64,000 nucleotides of DNA from NCBI GenBank assembly GCA_020402865.1, contig JADBYT010000006.1, positions 62,001-126,000 of the forward strand, read 5' to 3'. The notes beneath the pieces are model-generated. The model was not told the origin of the DNA, ran no database searches, and was given only the letters and a program-made list of their open reading frames with translations. Shown here piece by piece: positions 51,848 through 61,262 of this stretch. Both the position numbers and the translations under genes were made by a program. This stretch comes from Bacteroidota bacterium (lineage in GTDB: Bacteria; Bacteroidota; Bacteroidia; Palsa-965). The stretch's first letter is position 1. The number at the start of each line of letters is the position of its first letter.

Positions 51848-54283
51848 TTAATTCGATATGGTTAAACGCTGACGCGATACTTTGCCATCCATGAGAAGTT
51901 CTACGATGTAGATGCCTTTCTCAAGACCGGCAAGCTGTACATCCTGCAGGTAGTTACCGGCGGCAAGCGAACCAAGGTCAATTTGCTGTACGGTGCGGCC
52001 GCTCATGTCGGTGAGGGTAATCATACCCTGCTGTACGGGCGACTCAAGCGAGTAGGCAATCTGTACATTGTTCTGCGCCGGGTTGGGGAACATTACCATG
52101 TTTGATACCGCATCCGTTTCGGTGATACCGGTGGTAAGCTGCAGCGGAATGAGGCTGTCGCCCGAAGCAAGTGCTACCCAGAGGCCAAAACCAGGACCGT
52201 TGCTGTTGTTTGACGGGTTAAGGAAGCCCGAAGCAAGTACGGTAATTGCTTGTCCCTGAAGGTTGCGCTGTGCAAGATCAGCAAAGTAAGAAGCCACTAC
52301 GGTGTTGCCGGTAGCATCAGTTACACTGATGTTGTAGTTTGAAGTAGGCAGTGAAAGGTAACCCGCAAAGTTGGTGTAAGCTGCATCATTTACAAGTGTA
52401 GCACCGGTAAAGGCTTCTTCTACATCCACTGTGGGCGCATCAGTTGAACCATGAAACACCAGTACATCGGTGTTGGCCACGTTGGTAGCCTCTTCACGGG
52501 CACCGCTGAATACTTCAATAGTAAAGTTAGGAGCCGGGTTGTAGCCGGTGGGGCTTACAATACCGCTGGCCACCAGAATATATTTGGTACCCGCGTTTAA
52601 AGTATAAGTGAAACGGGCAACTTCATTGGTTGTATCGGTGCTGTTGGGTCCGCAAATGGTTACATCAAACGGCGTTCCGGCGGGAAGATCTACAAAACCG
52701 GTGGCGGTGCGGAACGCAAAGTTGGTTACCGCAGGAGTATTGTTTACCCATACATCAACCAAGGCCGCTGCTGCGTCGGCACAATTGTGAATTACTTGTG
52801 CGCGGGTTGTACTCACAGCCACAGAAGGCAATTGCTGGAGCGGACCGCCCGAAGGCAATGCTACCCAAAGACCGAATGCAGGACCATTGTTGTTCGCCTG
52901 TGTATCAAGAAAACCCGAAGCTACTACAGTAATTGACTGACCAGCCAGACTGAGTGTTTGAAGCGGAGCAGAATACTCAGCTACTACATCGGCACCAGAA
53001 GCTGTACGCACCTGCAGGTTGTAGTTGGCAGTGGGCAGTTCGAGGTAACCACCAGAAGCATATTCGCTGTACGAAATATCATCAACAAGTGTGGCAACAA
53101 GCGGAGCCACTACATCTACAGTAGGAGCATCGGTTGCACCATGATATACGAGCACATCCGTATTAGACGGGTTTGAAGCTACTTCGCGGCTTTGGCTAAA
53201 GATTTCGAGAGAGAATGCAGGTGCAGGATTATAGTTTGCAGCTACCACAATACCACTGGCAATAATGGTGTTTTTGCTGTTTGCAGGAACACCACCGGGA
53301 TAGCTGAAACGAACCACTTCAGCTGTAGTATCTGTGCTGTTCGGCCCGCAAATGGTAATGTCGAACGTTACGCCAGCAGGTACGTCCACCCAGGCGGTGG
53401 CTTCGCGGAAGCTCAGGTTGTTGGCATACAAGGTATCGTTGAGCCAGATGTCAACCGTTGCTGCTGCTGCATCGGCGCAGTTATGAATGATTTGTGCACG
53501 GGCAGTGGAAATGGGAGCCGAAGGCAATTGAATCATGGGGCCGGTGGTATCAGGAGCTACCCAGATACCAAACGCCGGACCATTGCTGTTGGCCGCCGGA
53601 TTGAGGAAACCTGAAGCTACAGCTACCAGCGCAGCACCGTTCAGATTAAGTGTTTGGAGCGGAGCCAAATACTCAGCCACCACGTCGGTGCCGGCAGCGG
53701 TACGCACCTGGAGGCGGTAGTCGGCCGTGGGCAATTCGAGGTAGTTGCTGAACTGCGGATACGATACGTCATTAAGCAACGTAACATTGGTGTAAGGCGT
53801 ACCTACACCGGGAGCCACAATATCAACAGTGGGTGCATCGGTTGAACCGTGCAGCACAAGGATATCAGTATTAGCCGGATTAGAGGCCGTTTCGCGGCCG
53901 AGTGTATAAAGATCAAGGTTAAATGCCGGAGCTGGCGAGTAGCCCGAAGGACTTACAATACCGTTAGCTACTGCCACATAGGTTTCACCAGAAGTAAGTT
54001 GAAGACCAGAGAAGCGACGCACTTCATTGATAGTGTCAGTACTGTTTTTACCACAAATGGTAATGTCAAAAGGCACTCCGGCGGGTGCATTGTTGAATCC
54101 CCAAACAGTTCGGAATGCAAAGTTGTCAATAAGCAATGTATTGTTCAACCAAACATCCACTGTGTCGGCCGCTGCATCGGCACTATTGTGAATAACCTGC
54201 AGACGGGCAGTTTGTGCATTAAGGCCTAAATACCCCAGCAATAGTCCCCCCGCGAGTGTGAAAAATCGTTTTGTTCTATTCAT
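51848..54283 (-). CDS. DUF4397 repeat protein with type IX sorting domain
   Basis: An 811-residue protein from the ATG at 54283 (MNRTKRFFTLAGGLLLGYLG signal peptide). Three repeats of about 230 residues follow. Each holds two DUF4397-like halves: the first with IHN(S/C)ADAAA..VDVWLN and FDITICGPNSTDT, the second with NTDVLVYHGATDAPTVDVVA and a YLELPTANYNLQVR-type segment. The C-terminal 80 residues are a type IX sorting domain (MVMFPNPAQNNVQIAYSL ... KGIYIVELLMDGK). It is probably a surface adhesin-like or structural protein; the DUF has no known function. It stands as its own transcription unit. Confidence 0.87.
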   Translation of the reverse strand: MNRTKRFFTLAGGLLLGYLGLNAQTARLQVIHNSADAAADTVDVWLNNTLLIDNFAFRTVWGFNNAPAGVPFDITICGKNSTDTINEVRRFSGLQLTSGETYVAVANGIVSPSGYSPAPAFNLDLYTLGRETASNPANTDILVLHGSTDAPTVDIVAPGVGTPYTNVTLLNDVSYPQFSNYLELPTADYRLQVRTAAGTDVVAEYLAPLQTLNLNGAALVAVASGFLNPAANSNGPAFGIWVAPDTTGPMIQLPSAPISTARAQIIHNCADAAAATVDIWLNDTLYANNLSFREATAWVDVPAGVTFDITICGPNSTDTTAEVVRFSYPGGVPANSKNTIIASGIVVAANYNPAPAFSLEIFSQSREVASNPSNTDVLVYHGATDAPTVDVVAPLVATLVDDISYSEYASGGYLELPTANYNLQVRTASGADVVAEYSAPLQTLSLAGQSITVVASGFLDTQANNNGPAFGLWVALPSGGPLQQLPSVAVSTTRAQVIHNCADAAAALVDVWVNNTPAVTNFAFRTATGFVDLPAGTPFDVTICGPNSTDTTNEVARFTYTLNAGTKYILVASGIVSPTGYNPAPNFTIEVFSGAREEATNVANTDVLVFHGSTDAPTVDVEEAFTGATLVNDAAYTNFAGYLSLPTSNYNISVTDATGNTVVASYFADLAQRNLQGQAITVLASGFLNPSNNSNGPGFGLWVALASGDSLIPLQLTTGITETDAVSNMVMFPNPAQNNVQIAYSLESPVQQGMITLTDMSGRTVQQIDLGSLAAGNYLQDVQLAGLEKGIYIVELLMDGKVSRQRLTISN

Positions 54284-54552
54284 GATTTCTAGTTTTGAAA
54301 AGTTCAGCCTGTGGTTGCAACACAGCAACAAAACCAGAATAGGGTTTTAATGTTCAGTGCACTCATCAAACTTTAATGTGCATTAAAACCTGTTTAATAA
54401 ATTGCACCTGCACGTCCTGACCAGTTACCGGTAATTTACCTGCCGGTTATCATCCGATAAATACCAATTGCCGGAAAAGACCGAAAACAGGCACAAACCG
54501 TGCTCCGGCGAAATTTTCTTACCTTTAACCCTTCTGAATTCGTTTGTTACGT

Positions 54553-55542
54553 ATGACTATGCAAAATCTGGTGGAGCGCTTTCCCGAACAACTCGACGAA
54601 GCTGTTTCCATCTTTCGTGCCGCCACACTGCGTGAACCGTCGCAGCCTTTTGTGAATGTGGTTATTGCCGGCCTGGGTGGCTCTGGTATTGGCGGAACTA
54701 TTGTAAGCGATCTCGCCTTCGATTCGTCGCCCATCCCGGTAACTGTTACCAAAGGCTATTTCATTCCGGCATTTACAAGTGCACAATCGCTGGTGGTTAT
54801 TTCCTCTTATTCAGGAAATACCGAAGAAACCATAGCCTGTTTTGAGCAGGCCCGCAGCAAAGGTGCGCATATTGTATGCATCACCTCAGGCGGACGTGTG
54901 GCCGATATGGCCCGCGAAGGCAAAGAAGATTTGCTGCTGGTGCCCGGCGGTATGCCTCCACGCGCCTGCCTCGGCTATTCGCTTGTGCAGTTGCTGGGCG
55001 TATTTTCGGCATACGGACTGCTGCCGGCCACATCGCTTAGCGAAGTTTCTCACGCCGGAGCTGCTTTGCGCAGTACAAAAGAAGAAATTGCCGCCGCAGC
55101 AACCACGCTTGCCAATGACCTCAATAACCGCGTACCGGTAATTTACAGCACCACGCACCTCGAAGGTGTGGCCATACGCTTGCGCCAGCAGATAAACGAA
55201 AATGCAAAAATGCTTTGCTGGCACCACGTAATTCCCGAAATGAACCACAACGAGCTTGTGGGCTGGGCCGGCGGCAACGATCAGTTTGCCGTAGTACTGC
55301 TGCGCGACCCGAACGAATACGAGCGCAACAACTACCGCATCGACATTAACAAAAACATCATCATCCAGAAAACAGCAAACTTCTTTGAAGTAACTGCACA
55401 GGGACAAAACCCCATTGCAAAGGCACTCTGGCTGATTCATTTCGGCGACTGGCTCTCTGTAATACTGGCTGATTTGCGCGGTGTGGATGCCATTGAGGTA
55501 AATGTGATCAACTACCTCAAAAACGAACTCTCCAAAAAATAA
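54553..55542 (+). CDS. Bifunctional phosphoglucose/phosphomannose isomerase
   Basis: A 329-residue SIS-domain protein from the ATG at 54553 (MTMQNLVERFPEQL); a TTG three codons earlier is less likely. The SIS segments are GLGGSGIGGTIVSDL and VISSYSGNTEETIACF. The C-terminal PGI/PMI-type half has the catalytic Glu in PEMNHNELVGW. It interconverts fructose-6-phosphate with glucose-6-phosphate and mannose-6-phosphate, a type best known from archaea and also found in Bacteroidota. It probably supplies sugars for glycolysis and polysaccharide synthesis. Seven bases separate it from lipB. Confidence 0.9.
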   Translation: MTMQNLVERFPEQLDEAVSIFRAATLREPSQPFVNVVIAGLGGSGIGGTIVSDLAFDSSPIPVTVTKGYFIPAFTSAQSLVVISSYSGNTEETIACFEQARSKGAHIVCITSGGRVADMAREGKEDLLLVPGGMPPRACLGYSLVQLLGVFSAYGLLPATSLSEVSHAGAALRSTKEEIAAAATTLANDLNNRVPVIYSTTHLEGVAIRLRQQINENAKMLCWHHVIPEMNHNELVGWAGGNDQFAVVLLRDPNEYERNNYRIDINKNIIIQKTANFFEVTAQGQNPIAKALWLIHFGDWLSVILADLRGVDAIEVNVINYLKNELSKK

Positions 55543-55549
55543 CAGCGCC

Positions 55550-56272
55550 ATGCAGCAGGTGCGCTTCCGCGATCTGGGTCTGATTGATTACAAGGCCTGC
55601 TGGGATTACCAGGAAGAATTATTTGCGCAAACCGTTGCCGTAAAGCTGGGCAACCGCAACCTGCCGCCCGATGAAGCCGTACCTACACAAAGTCACCTGC
55701 TCTTTTGTGAGCATCCCCATGTATATACACTCGGCAAAAGCGGCCATGAAAGCAACCTGCTGGTTGACGAGGCAGGCCTGAATGCCATTCACGCTACCTA
55801 CTATAAAATAAACCGCGGCGGCGATATTACCTACCACGGCCCCGGCCAGCTGGTAGGCTATCCGGTGCTCGATCTCGATTGCTTTTTTACCGATATACAC
55901 CGTTACCTGCGATTACTTGAAGAAGTGATTATCCGCGTGATGGCCGAATACGGACTCAAGGGCGAACGCTATCCCGGCTACACCGGCGTGTGGCTTGATG
56001 CAGCCGACGAACAAAAAGCGCGTAAAATATGCGCTATGGGCGTGCGCGCAAGCCGGTGGGTAACTATGCACGGCTGGGCGTTTAATGTAAATACCAACCT
56101 CGACTACTTTTCAAAAATCGTACCCTGCGGTATTGATGACAAAGCCGTTACATCAATGAAACAGGAGCTGGGGCATGATGTAAATATGGAAGAAGTAAAG
56201 CGGCTCACCGCATATTATTTCGAGCTCGAATTTGGCTGCAAACTGGTTGTTGCAGCAGACGTAAGGGTATAA
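55550..56272 (+). CDS. lipB: Octanoyl-[acyl-carrier-protein]:protein transferase
   Basis: A 240-residue LipB that moves octanoyl groups from ACP to lipoyl domains, the first step of lipoate synthesis. Motifs are EHPHVYTLGKSGHESNLL, RGGDITYHGPGQLVGYPVLD, the Lys in ARKICAMGVRASRWVTMHG and the catalytic Cys in KIVPCGIDDKAVT. Length is normal. lipA is not in the window. Probably co-transcribed with the isomerase gene upstream. Confidence 0.95.
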   Translation: MQQVRFRDLGLIDYKACWDYQEELFAQTVAVKLGNRNLPPDEAVPTQSHLLFCEHPHVYTLGKSGHESNLLVDEAGLNAIHATYYKINRGGDITYHGPGQLVGYPVLDLDCFFTDIHRYLRLLEEVIIRVMAEYGLKGERYPGYTGVWLDAADEQKARKICAMGVRASRWVTMHGWAFNVNTNLDYFSKIVPCGIDDKAVTSMKQELGHDVNMEEVKRLTAYYFELEFGCKLVVAADVRV

Positions 56273-56353
56273 CTTTTTCGGCCTGTTTCCGTATTACACA
56301 CAAGGAGTGTGTGAAAAGGGTTGTATCATTTCTTTCATTGAAAAGCCTCATGT

Positions 56354-57526
56354 ATGCGAAAGTTTCTGAAACGTTTTGGAATTGGTTTGCTGATTCTGCT
56401 TGTGGCACTAAATCTGTTTATCCTTATCAGCGGCCGCACCTATCTTTACAAAGGCGTATGGAATACCTATCTGAAAGGGCGCAGCGGTCCGTCGGTAAGT
56501 GAATATGCAATTTTTGAAAACCGTACGCTTCAGCCGCTTTCGCCGCAGCCCTGGCCCGTAGCGGCCAAACTGAATGCGCAAAGCATTCCGGCCGACTTGC
56601 TGGCAAAAATAAATGCCATTGAAACCGGTGCACTGCTCATCATCCGTCATGACACGATCCTGCACGAGCAGTACTGGGGCGATTTTTCGGCGGCAAGTCA
56701 TACCAACTCCTTTTCCATGGCGAAAACTGTAGTGAGTATTCTGGTCGGATGCGCCATTGAAGATGGTTTTATTCAAAGTGTGGATCAGCCGGTGGGCGAT
56801 TTTTTGCCTGAATTTAAGCAGGGCGAAAGGGCGCGAATCACCATCAGGCATCTGCTTACCATGAGCTCAGGTATTTCGTTTGATGAAGACTATGTAAACC
56901 CGCTGGCCTACCCGGCCGAATCATACTACGGCAGCGACCTGCGCCAACTTACTTTCGGTTACGATAAAGTACACAGCGCGCCGGGGCAAACGTTCGAATA
57001 CCTGAGCGGTAATACGCAACTGCTGGGTTTTGTGCTGCGTGCCGCTACGGGCAAACCCGTTTCAGACTACGCCACACAACGGCTCTGGGGGCCGGCAGGC
57101 TGTGAGCAAACCGCATTCTGGAGCCTCGACCATAAAGACGGCGACGAAAAAAGCTTCTGCTGCCTCAACAGCAACGCACGCGATTTTGCCCGCATCGGCA
57201 AACTGTATCTCGACAGCGGCCGCTGGAACGGAAAACAACTTGTGCCCGAAGCCTACGCCCTGCAATCAGTGCAACCGGCCGGGCTAAAACGTAACGACGG
57301 AAGTGTGTGCGATGATTACGGCTTCAGCTGGTGGCTAATTCCCGACTACAAAGGCCACCGCATTTTTTATGCACGCGGTATTCTCGGACAATATGTGCTT
57401 TGTATTCCTGATCTGGATATGATTGTGGTGCGCCTTGGCAAAAAACGACTGCCCAGCGACAGTGACGATGTGCCGGAAGATGTACATTATTATCTGGATG
57501 CGGCACTAACCATGTATGCGAAATAG
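56354..57526 (+). CDS. Serine hydrolase, class C beta-lactamase family
   Basis: A 390-residue protein with an N-terminal membrane anchor (residues about 8-27, FGIGLLILLVALNLFILI). The beta-lactamase class C fold has S121-M-A-K124 as the SxxK pair, FEYLSGNTQLLG carrying the Tyr-x-Asn-type motif, and HRIFYARGILGQY in place of the usual KTG. Such proteins act as DD-peptidases, esterases or amide hydrolases. Antibiotic resistance cannot be inferred. It has an 81-base gap from lipB and stands as an independent gene. Confidence 0.88.
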   Translation: MRKFLKRFGIGLLILLVALNLFILISGRTYLYKGVWNTYLKGRSGPSVSEYAIFENRTLQPLSPQPWPVAAKLNAQSIPADLLAKINAIETGALLIIRHDTILHEQYWGDFSAASHTNSFSMAKTVVSILVGCAIEDGFIQSVDQPVGDFLPEFKQGERARITIRHLLTMSSGISFDEDYVNPLAYPAESYYGSDLRQLTFGYDKVHSAPGQTFEYLSGNTQLLGFVLRAATGKPVSDYATQRLWGPAGCEQTAFWSLDHKDGDEKSFCCLNSNARDFARIGKLYLDSGRWNGKQLVPEAYALQSVQPAGLKRNDGSVCDDYGFSWWLIPDYKGHRIFYARGILGQYVLCIPDLDMIVVRLGKKRLPSDSDDVPEDVHYYLDAALTMYAK

Positions 57527-57585
57527 AAATTATTTACATCGCTCCTCAAAATTGTTTTTTATACCCGGTGAAAAAGCCGGAAGGA

Positions 57586-57593
57586 TAATTTTG
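57586..57593 (+). promoter_or_regulatory. -7 promoter box TAATTTTG
   Basis: TAATTTTG matches TAnnTTTG exactly. Transcription should start near 57598, which excludes the ATG at 57596 as a start and supports the one at 57632, giving about 33 bases of leader. Confidence 0.5.
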
Positions 57594-57631
57594 AGATGAG
57601 TTCTGATTGTTTAACGATCTTTGCACTGCGT

Positions 57632-58033
57632 ATGAAAAAGGATTTTGAAATTCCGCCGGTTGAAAACGTGGCTATAGCCATAATCAAGGAACCTAACCGC
57701 GATGTGGATGAATGGGGTGTTTATCTGATAAACCTCAAACAAGAACCCCTGCGGAATGTGTTTATTACCTCCACCGGCTACGGGGAACTTAACGGTGAAA
57801 AACGCCGGACTTCTACCCTTCGGCATTTCTTCGAAACCGTGGCTGCCGACACTGCAATTAAAGTAGAACCCATCATGGATTTTACTTTCGGGCTGAGTAA
57901 CGAGTACTGGGTGAGTTTTTATGTGGGCGAACAGGTTTACGACAAACAATACATCTTTCTGCCCGAAACAATTAACCCGTCAAACTTCACCACCATTCCC
58001 CTGCTCGAACGCAAGGGTGTGATGATCGGCTGA
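57632..58033 (+). CDS. Small hypothetical protein
   Basis: A 133-residue soluble protein from the ATG at 57632 (MKKDFEIPPVENVAIAIIKE). A start 12 codons upstream (57596) is ruled out if the promoter box at 57586 is correct. The sequence is a beta-rich single domain (DEWGVYLINLKQEPLRNVFI, YWVSFYVGEQVYDKQYIFLP). It looks like a conserved Bacteroidota family of unknown role, though I cannot name it. It precedes the exonuclease gene by 19 bases. Confidence 0.72.
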   Translation: MKKDFEIPPVENVAIAIIKEPNRDVDEWGVYLINLKQEPLRNVFITSTGYGELNGEKRRTSTLRHFFETVAADTAIKVEPIMDFTFGLSNEYWVSFYVGEQVYDKQYIFLPETINPSNFTTIPLLERKGVMIG

Positions 58034-58052
58034 TTTTGCGCATCTTCGTGGT

Positions 58053-58787
58053 ATGAGCAACTACACGCCGGCCACAAGCATTCTTTTCCTCGATATTGAA
58101 ACGGCACCGGCAGCGCCGGGCTACGATAAACTGCCCGAACACTGGCAGGAACTCTGGAACCTGAAGGCCGAGCAGATTAAGCGTGAACGCAATTTGCCCG
58201 AAGCCTCAGCTGCCGAAGTCTATGACCGCGCCGGTATTTATGCCGAATTTGGCAAAGTGGTGTGCATTGTAGCCGGTGCAGTAGTAAAAGCCGAAGACGG
58301 CCGCCGGGCACTGCGCCTCAAAGCCTTTGCCGGCCACGACGAAAAAAAACTGCTAAGCGATTTTGCCGAACTCCTGCGCAACCGCTACAGCCGCCCCGGC
58401 ACTTTTCTTTGCGCGCACAACGGCAAAGAGTTCGACTTTCCCTTCCTCGGCCGTCGAATGCTGGTACATGGCATTACGCTTCCGCCCGCGCTTGATGTGG
58501 CCGGCAAAAAACCGTGGGAAACTTCGTTTATAGATACCATGGAGCTTTGGAAATTCGGCGACCGGAAAAGTTTTACAAGCCTCAACGTCCTGGCCGCATT
58601 GTTTGGCATCCCCTCGCCTAAAGACGACATAGACGGCAGTATGATTCATCAGGTATATTGGCAGGAAAACGACCTGGAGCGTATTGCCCGGTATTGCGGT
58701 AAGGATGTGGCCACGCTGGCTCAGGTATATTTACGCATTACAGGTGAAGAAATAATTGATGCCGATTTAATTATGGAAATAGGCTGA
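58053..58787 (+). CDS. Predicted 3'-5' exonuclease, PolB-like DEDD family
   Basis: A 244-residue RNase H-fold exonuclease. Motif I is ILFLDIETAPAAPGY (D-x-E). Motif II is FLCAHNGKEFDFPFLGRRML. Motif III lies in ARYCGKDVATLAQVYLR (Y-x(3)-D). A YprB/PolB-exo-type protein of this size without a polymerase domain is common in Bacteroidota and may take part in DNA repair or RNA processing. The function is predicted, not demonstrated. Confidence 0.87.
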   Translation: MSNYTPATSILFLDIETAPAAPGYDKLPEHWQELWNLKAEQIKRERNLPEASAAEVYDRAGIYAEFGKVVCIVAGAVVKAEDGRRALRLKAFAGHDEKKLLSDFAELLRNRYSRPGTFLCAHNGKEFDFPFLGRRMLVHGITLPPALDVAGKKPWETSFIDTMELWKFGDRKSFTSLNVLAALFGIPSPKDDIDGSMIHQVYWQENDLERIARYCGKDVATLAQVYLRITGEEIIDADLIMEIG

Positions 58788-58828
58788 TACAAACGGTTGG
58801 TGTATCTTCGCAGCAGGTATTCAGACAC

Positions 58829-59392
58829 ATGCGATTTGCCTTCATTTCCCTTTGCTTTCTTTTGCTGTTTGCGGGCTGCTCTTCGCAACCTGAAGCCGAC
58901 AAAAAAATTATCTCCGGATTTTCAGGAACTGTTGTAAATATCATCAACAACGACGAGGGGTTGCTGCACGGCATCGCACTGGGCATGACCGAAGCCGAGG
59001 TAAAGAAAAAAGCCCTGCCCGGCGACAGTTTAAGCAGTACTTCGGCAGGTTATCTGCTTTATGAAGAAAAGCTTGATTCATCAATTGAATATACTTATGA
59101 ATGTGAGTTTGATGAAAAAGGCCTGAGCGCACTTACCCTTATGGTTTACCGGAAAGGTGAAACACAGGCTGATGCCCTTTTTGCCGATTTCAAAAACTAC
59201 TTCACAAAAAAGTACGGCCAGCCCGAAGATGCAGGTTTCGGATACATCTGGAATGCAACCGCAGGCAAACGCCCCGCACGCATTACACTCAAAGACGAAT
59301 CAGTGGAATACCTGTACGGCGTAATTTCCGTATCGTTTTACGACAGCTCCTTCGAAGCGCGGCCTGCCACAAAAGACAGTTTAGCACTGTAA
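58829..59392 (+). CDS. Putative lipoprotein, unknown function
   Basis: A 187-residue lipoprotein: signal segment and lipobox (LLLFAGC with Cys at residue 17) followed by an acidic Ser/Asp-rich stretch and a beta-rich domain with GIALGMTEAEVKKKALPGDS and EYTYECEFDEKGLSALTLMV. The first part resembles a small repeat found in SmpA/BamE-like lipoproteins, which is only a loose likeness. TATCTTCG at 58803-58810 is a likely -7 box, giving a short leader. Confidence 0.75.
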   Translation: MRFAFISLCFLLLFAGCSSQPEADKKIISGFSGTVVNIINNDEGLLHGIALGMTEAEVKKKALPGDSLSSTSAGYLLYEEKLDSSIEYTYECEFDEKGLSALTLMVYRKGETQADALFADFKNYFTKKYGQPEDAGFGYIWNATAGKRPARITLKDESVEYLYGVISVSFYDSSFEARPATKDSLAL

Positions 59393-59429
59393 TTTCTCCG
59401 ATTCCGCCGAAAACCTTATTTTTAAGGCG

Positions 59430-61253
59430 ATGGAAATGAAGGAACCCACGGGCGGCGAACTGCTCGACATCCGAAATCTTGTTACTGAATTCCGTTCGGG
59501 CGACGAAACCCTGAAAGCAGTAAATAACGTAAGTTTTACTGTGCGCAAAGGCGAAACCGTAGGCGTGGTGGGCGAATCGGGCTCGGGCAAATCAGTAACA
59601 GCCCTTTCGGTGATGCGCCTCATTCCTAATCCTCCCGGAAAAATTACCGGTGGCGAAATCATTTACCATTCCCGCACAAAAGGCATTGTGGATCTCACCA
59701 AAGTATCAGAGAAAGACATGCGCGATTTTCGCGGGAATGAAATAGGCATGATCTTTCAGGAGCCGATGACTTCCCTCAACCCGGTTTACACCTGCGGCAA
59801 TCAGGTGATGGAGGCCATAATGCTCCATCAAAAAGTGACCAAACAGGAAGCCGTAAACCGTACCCTGCGGCTTTTTGAAGAAGTACTGCTACCTAACCCG
59901 GCCGAGATTTTTAAAAAGTATCCGCACCAGATTTCGGGCGGACAAAAGCAGCGTGTGATGATTGCCATGGCAATGTCGTGCAATCCGCAGGTGCTTATTG
60001 CCGACGAGCCGACCACGGCGCTCGACGTAACGGTACAAAAAACCATTCTCGACCTCATGCTCAAACTTCAGCGCGAGCATGATATGGGCATCATTTTCAT
60101 TACACACGACCTTGGTGTAATTGCCGAACTGGCCGACAAGGTGGTGGTAATGTATAAAGGCCGTATTGTAGAGCAGGGACCAGTAATGGAGATTTTTGCC
60201 AACCCGCAGCATCCCTACACCAAAGGCCTGCTTGCCTGCCGTCCGCCACTGAACCGTCGTTTGCACTACCTGCCCACCGTGGCTGACTTTATGACGGTGG
60301 CTGAAGACGGCACCATTAGCGAAAATAAACGCACCGTTACCGACATGATTCACGACGTGGAGGTAACGCCCGAGCAGCGCCGCACACAGCAGGAAAAACT
60401 CCGCGCACAGCAACCCATCCTCCGCATCGAAAACATCCGCACCTGGTATCCTACGGCAAAAACCATTCTGGGCAAAACCATTTCGTGGAACAAAGCGGTT
60501 GACGATGTAAGCTTTGATGTATATCCCGGCGAAACCCTTGGACTGGTGGGCGAATCGGGCTGCGGAAAAACCACACTCGGCCGCACCATTCTGCGTTTGA
60601 TTGAGCCTACCGAAGGCAAAATTATTTTCGACGGAAAAGACATTACACATTTGCCGGCTGCCGAAATGAGGCCGCTGCGTAAAGACATACAAATCATTTT
60701 TCAGGATCCGTATTCATCGCTCAACCCGCGCATTACCATTGGCAGTGCCATTATGGAACCCATGCGTGTGCACAACATTGGCGCAAACGACAAAGAGCGG
60801 AAAGAGAAAGTAATGGAACTGCTGCGGCGTGTGAATATGAACGAAACGCATTTTCACCGCTACCCGCACGAATTTTCGGGCGGACAACGCCAGCGTATTT
60901 GTATTGCACGCGCGCTGGCGCTCAATCCGCGTTTCATTATCTGCGATGAGTCTGTATCGGCGCTCGATGTATCCGTGCAGGCACAGGTGCTCAATCTGCT
61001 CAACGAACTGAAAAAAGATTTTGGCTTTACCTACATCTTCATCTCACACGATCTTTCGGTAGTAAAGTTTATGAGCGACCGCATGGTGGTGATGAACAAA
61101 GGCAAGATTGAAGAAATGGGCGATGCCGATGAAGTCTATGCCAATCCGACCTGCGAATACACACGCAAACTCATCAGCGCAATTCCGAAAGGTGAGCTTG
61201 AAGATATTCGGCGTGCAATGGTGGAAAAGCGCATGCGCTCAGGCCTTGTATAA
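59430..61253 (+). CDS. Fused oligopeptide ABC transporter ATPase (DppD-DppF-like)
   Basis: A 607-residue protein with two ATPase domains of the oligopeptide/nickel family. Domain 1 (about 10-270) has Walker A GESGSGKS, signature ISGGQKQRV and Walker [14 protein letters not shown]. Domain 2 (about 320-590) has [17 protein letters not shown] and [14 protein letters not shown] peptide-transporter-type tail follows the first domain ([16 protein letters not shown]). It energises uptake or export of peptides through separate permeases, none of which is in the window. Start at the first ATG (59430), with ATG 59436 also possible. Confidence 0.93.
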   Translation: MEMKEPTGGELLDIRNLVTEFRSGDETLKAVNNVSFTVRKGETVGVVGESGSGKSVTALSVMRLIPNPPGKITGGEIIYHSRTKGIVDLTKVSEKDMRDFRGNEIGMIFQEPMTSLNPVYTCGNQVMEAIMLHQKVTKQEAVNRTLRLFEEVLLPNPAEIFKKYPHQISGGQKQRVMIAMAMSCNPQVLIADEPTTALDVTVQKTILDLMLKLQREHDMGIIFITHDLGVIAELADKVVVMYKGRIVEQGPVMEIFANPQHPYTKGLLACRPPLNRRLHYLPTVADFMTVAEDGTISENKRTVTDMIHDVEVTPEQRRTQQEKLRAQQPILRIENIRTWYPTAKTILGKTISWNKAVDDVSFDVYPGETLGLVGESGCGKTTLGRTILRLIEPTEGKIIFDGKDITHLPAAEMRPLRKDIQIIFQDPYSSLNPRITIGSAIMEPMRVHNIGANDKERKEKVMELLRRVNMNETHFHRYPHEFSGGQRQRICIARALALNPRFIICDESVSALDVSVQAQVLNLLNELKKDFGFTYIFISHDLSVVKFMSDRMVVMNKGKIEEMGDADEVYANPTCEYTRKLISAIPKGELEDIRRAMVEKRMRSGLV

Positions 61254-61262
61254 ACCGGATAA

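Noticed and set aside
56354-57526. Antibiotic-resistance beta-lactamase
   Set aside because: Class C fold and SxxK are present, but the usual KTG triad is replaced and the protein is membrane-anchored; such proteins are mostly peptidases or esterases.
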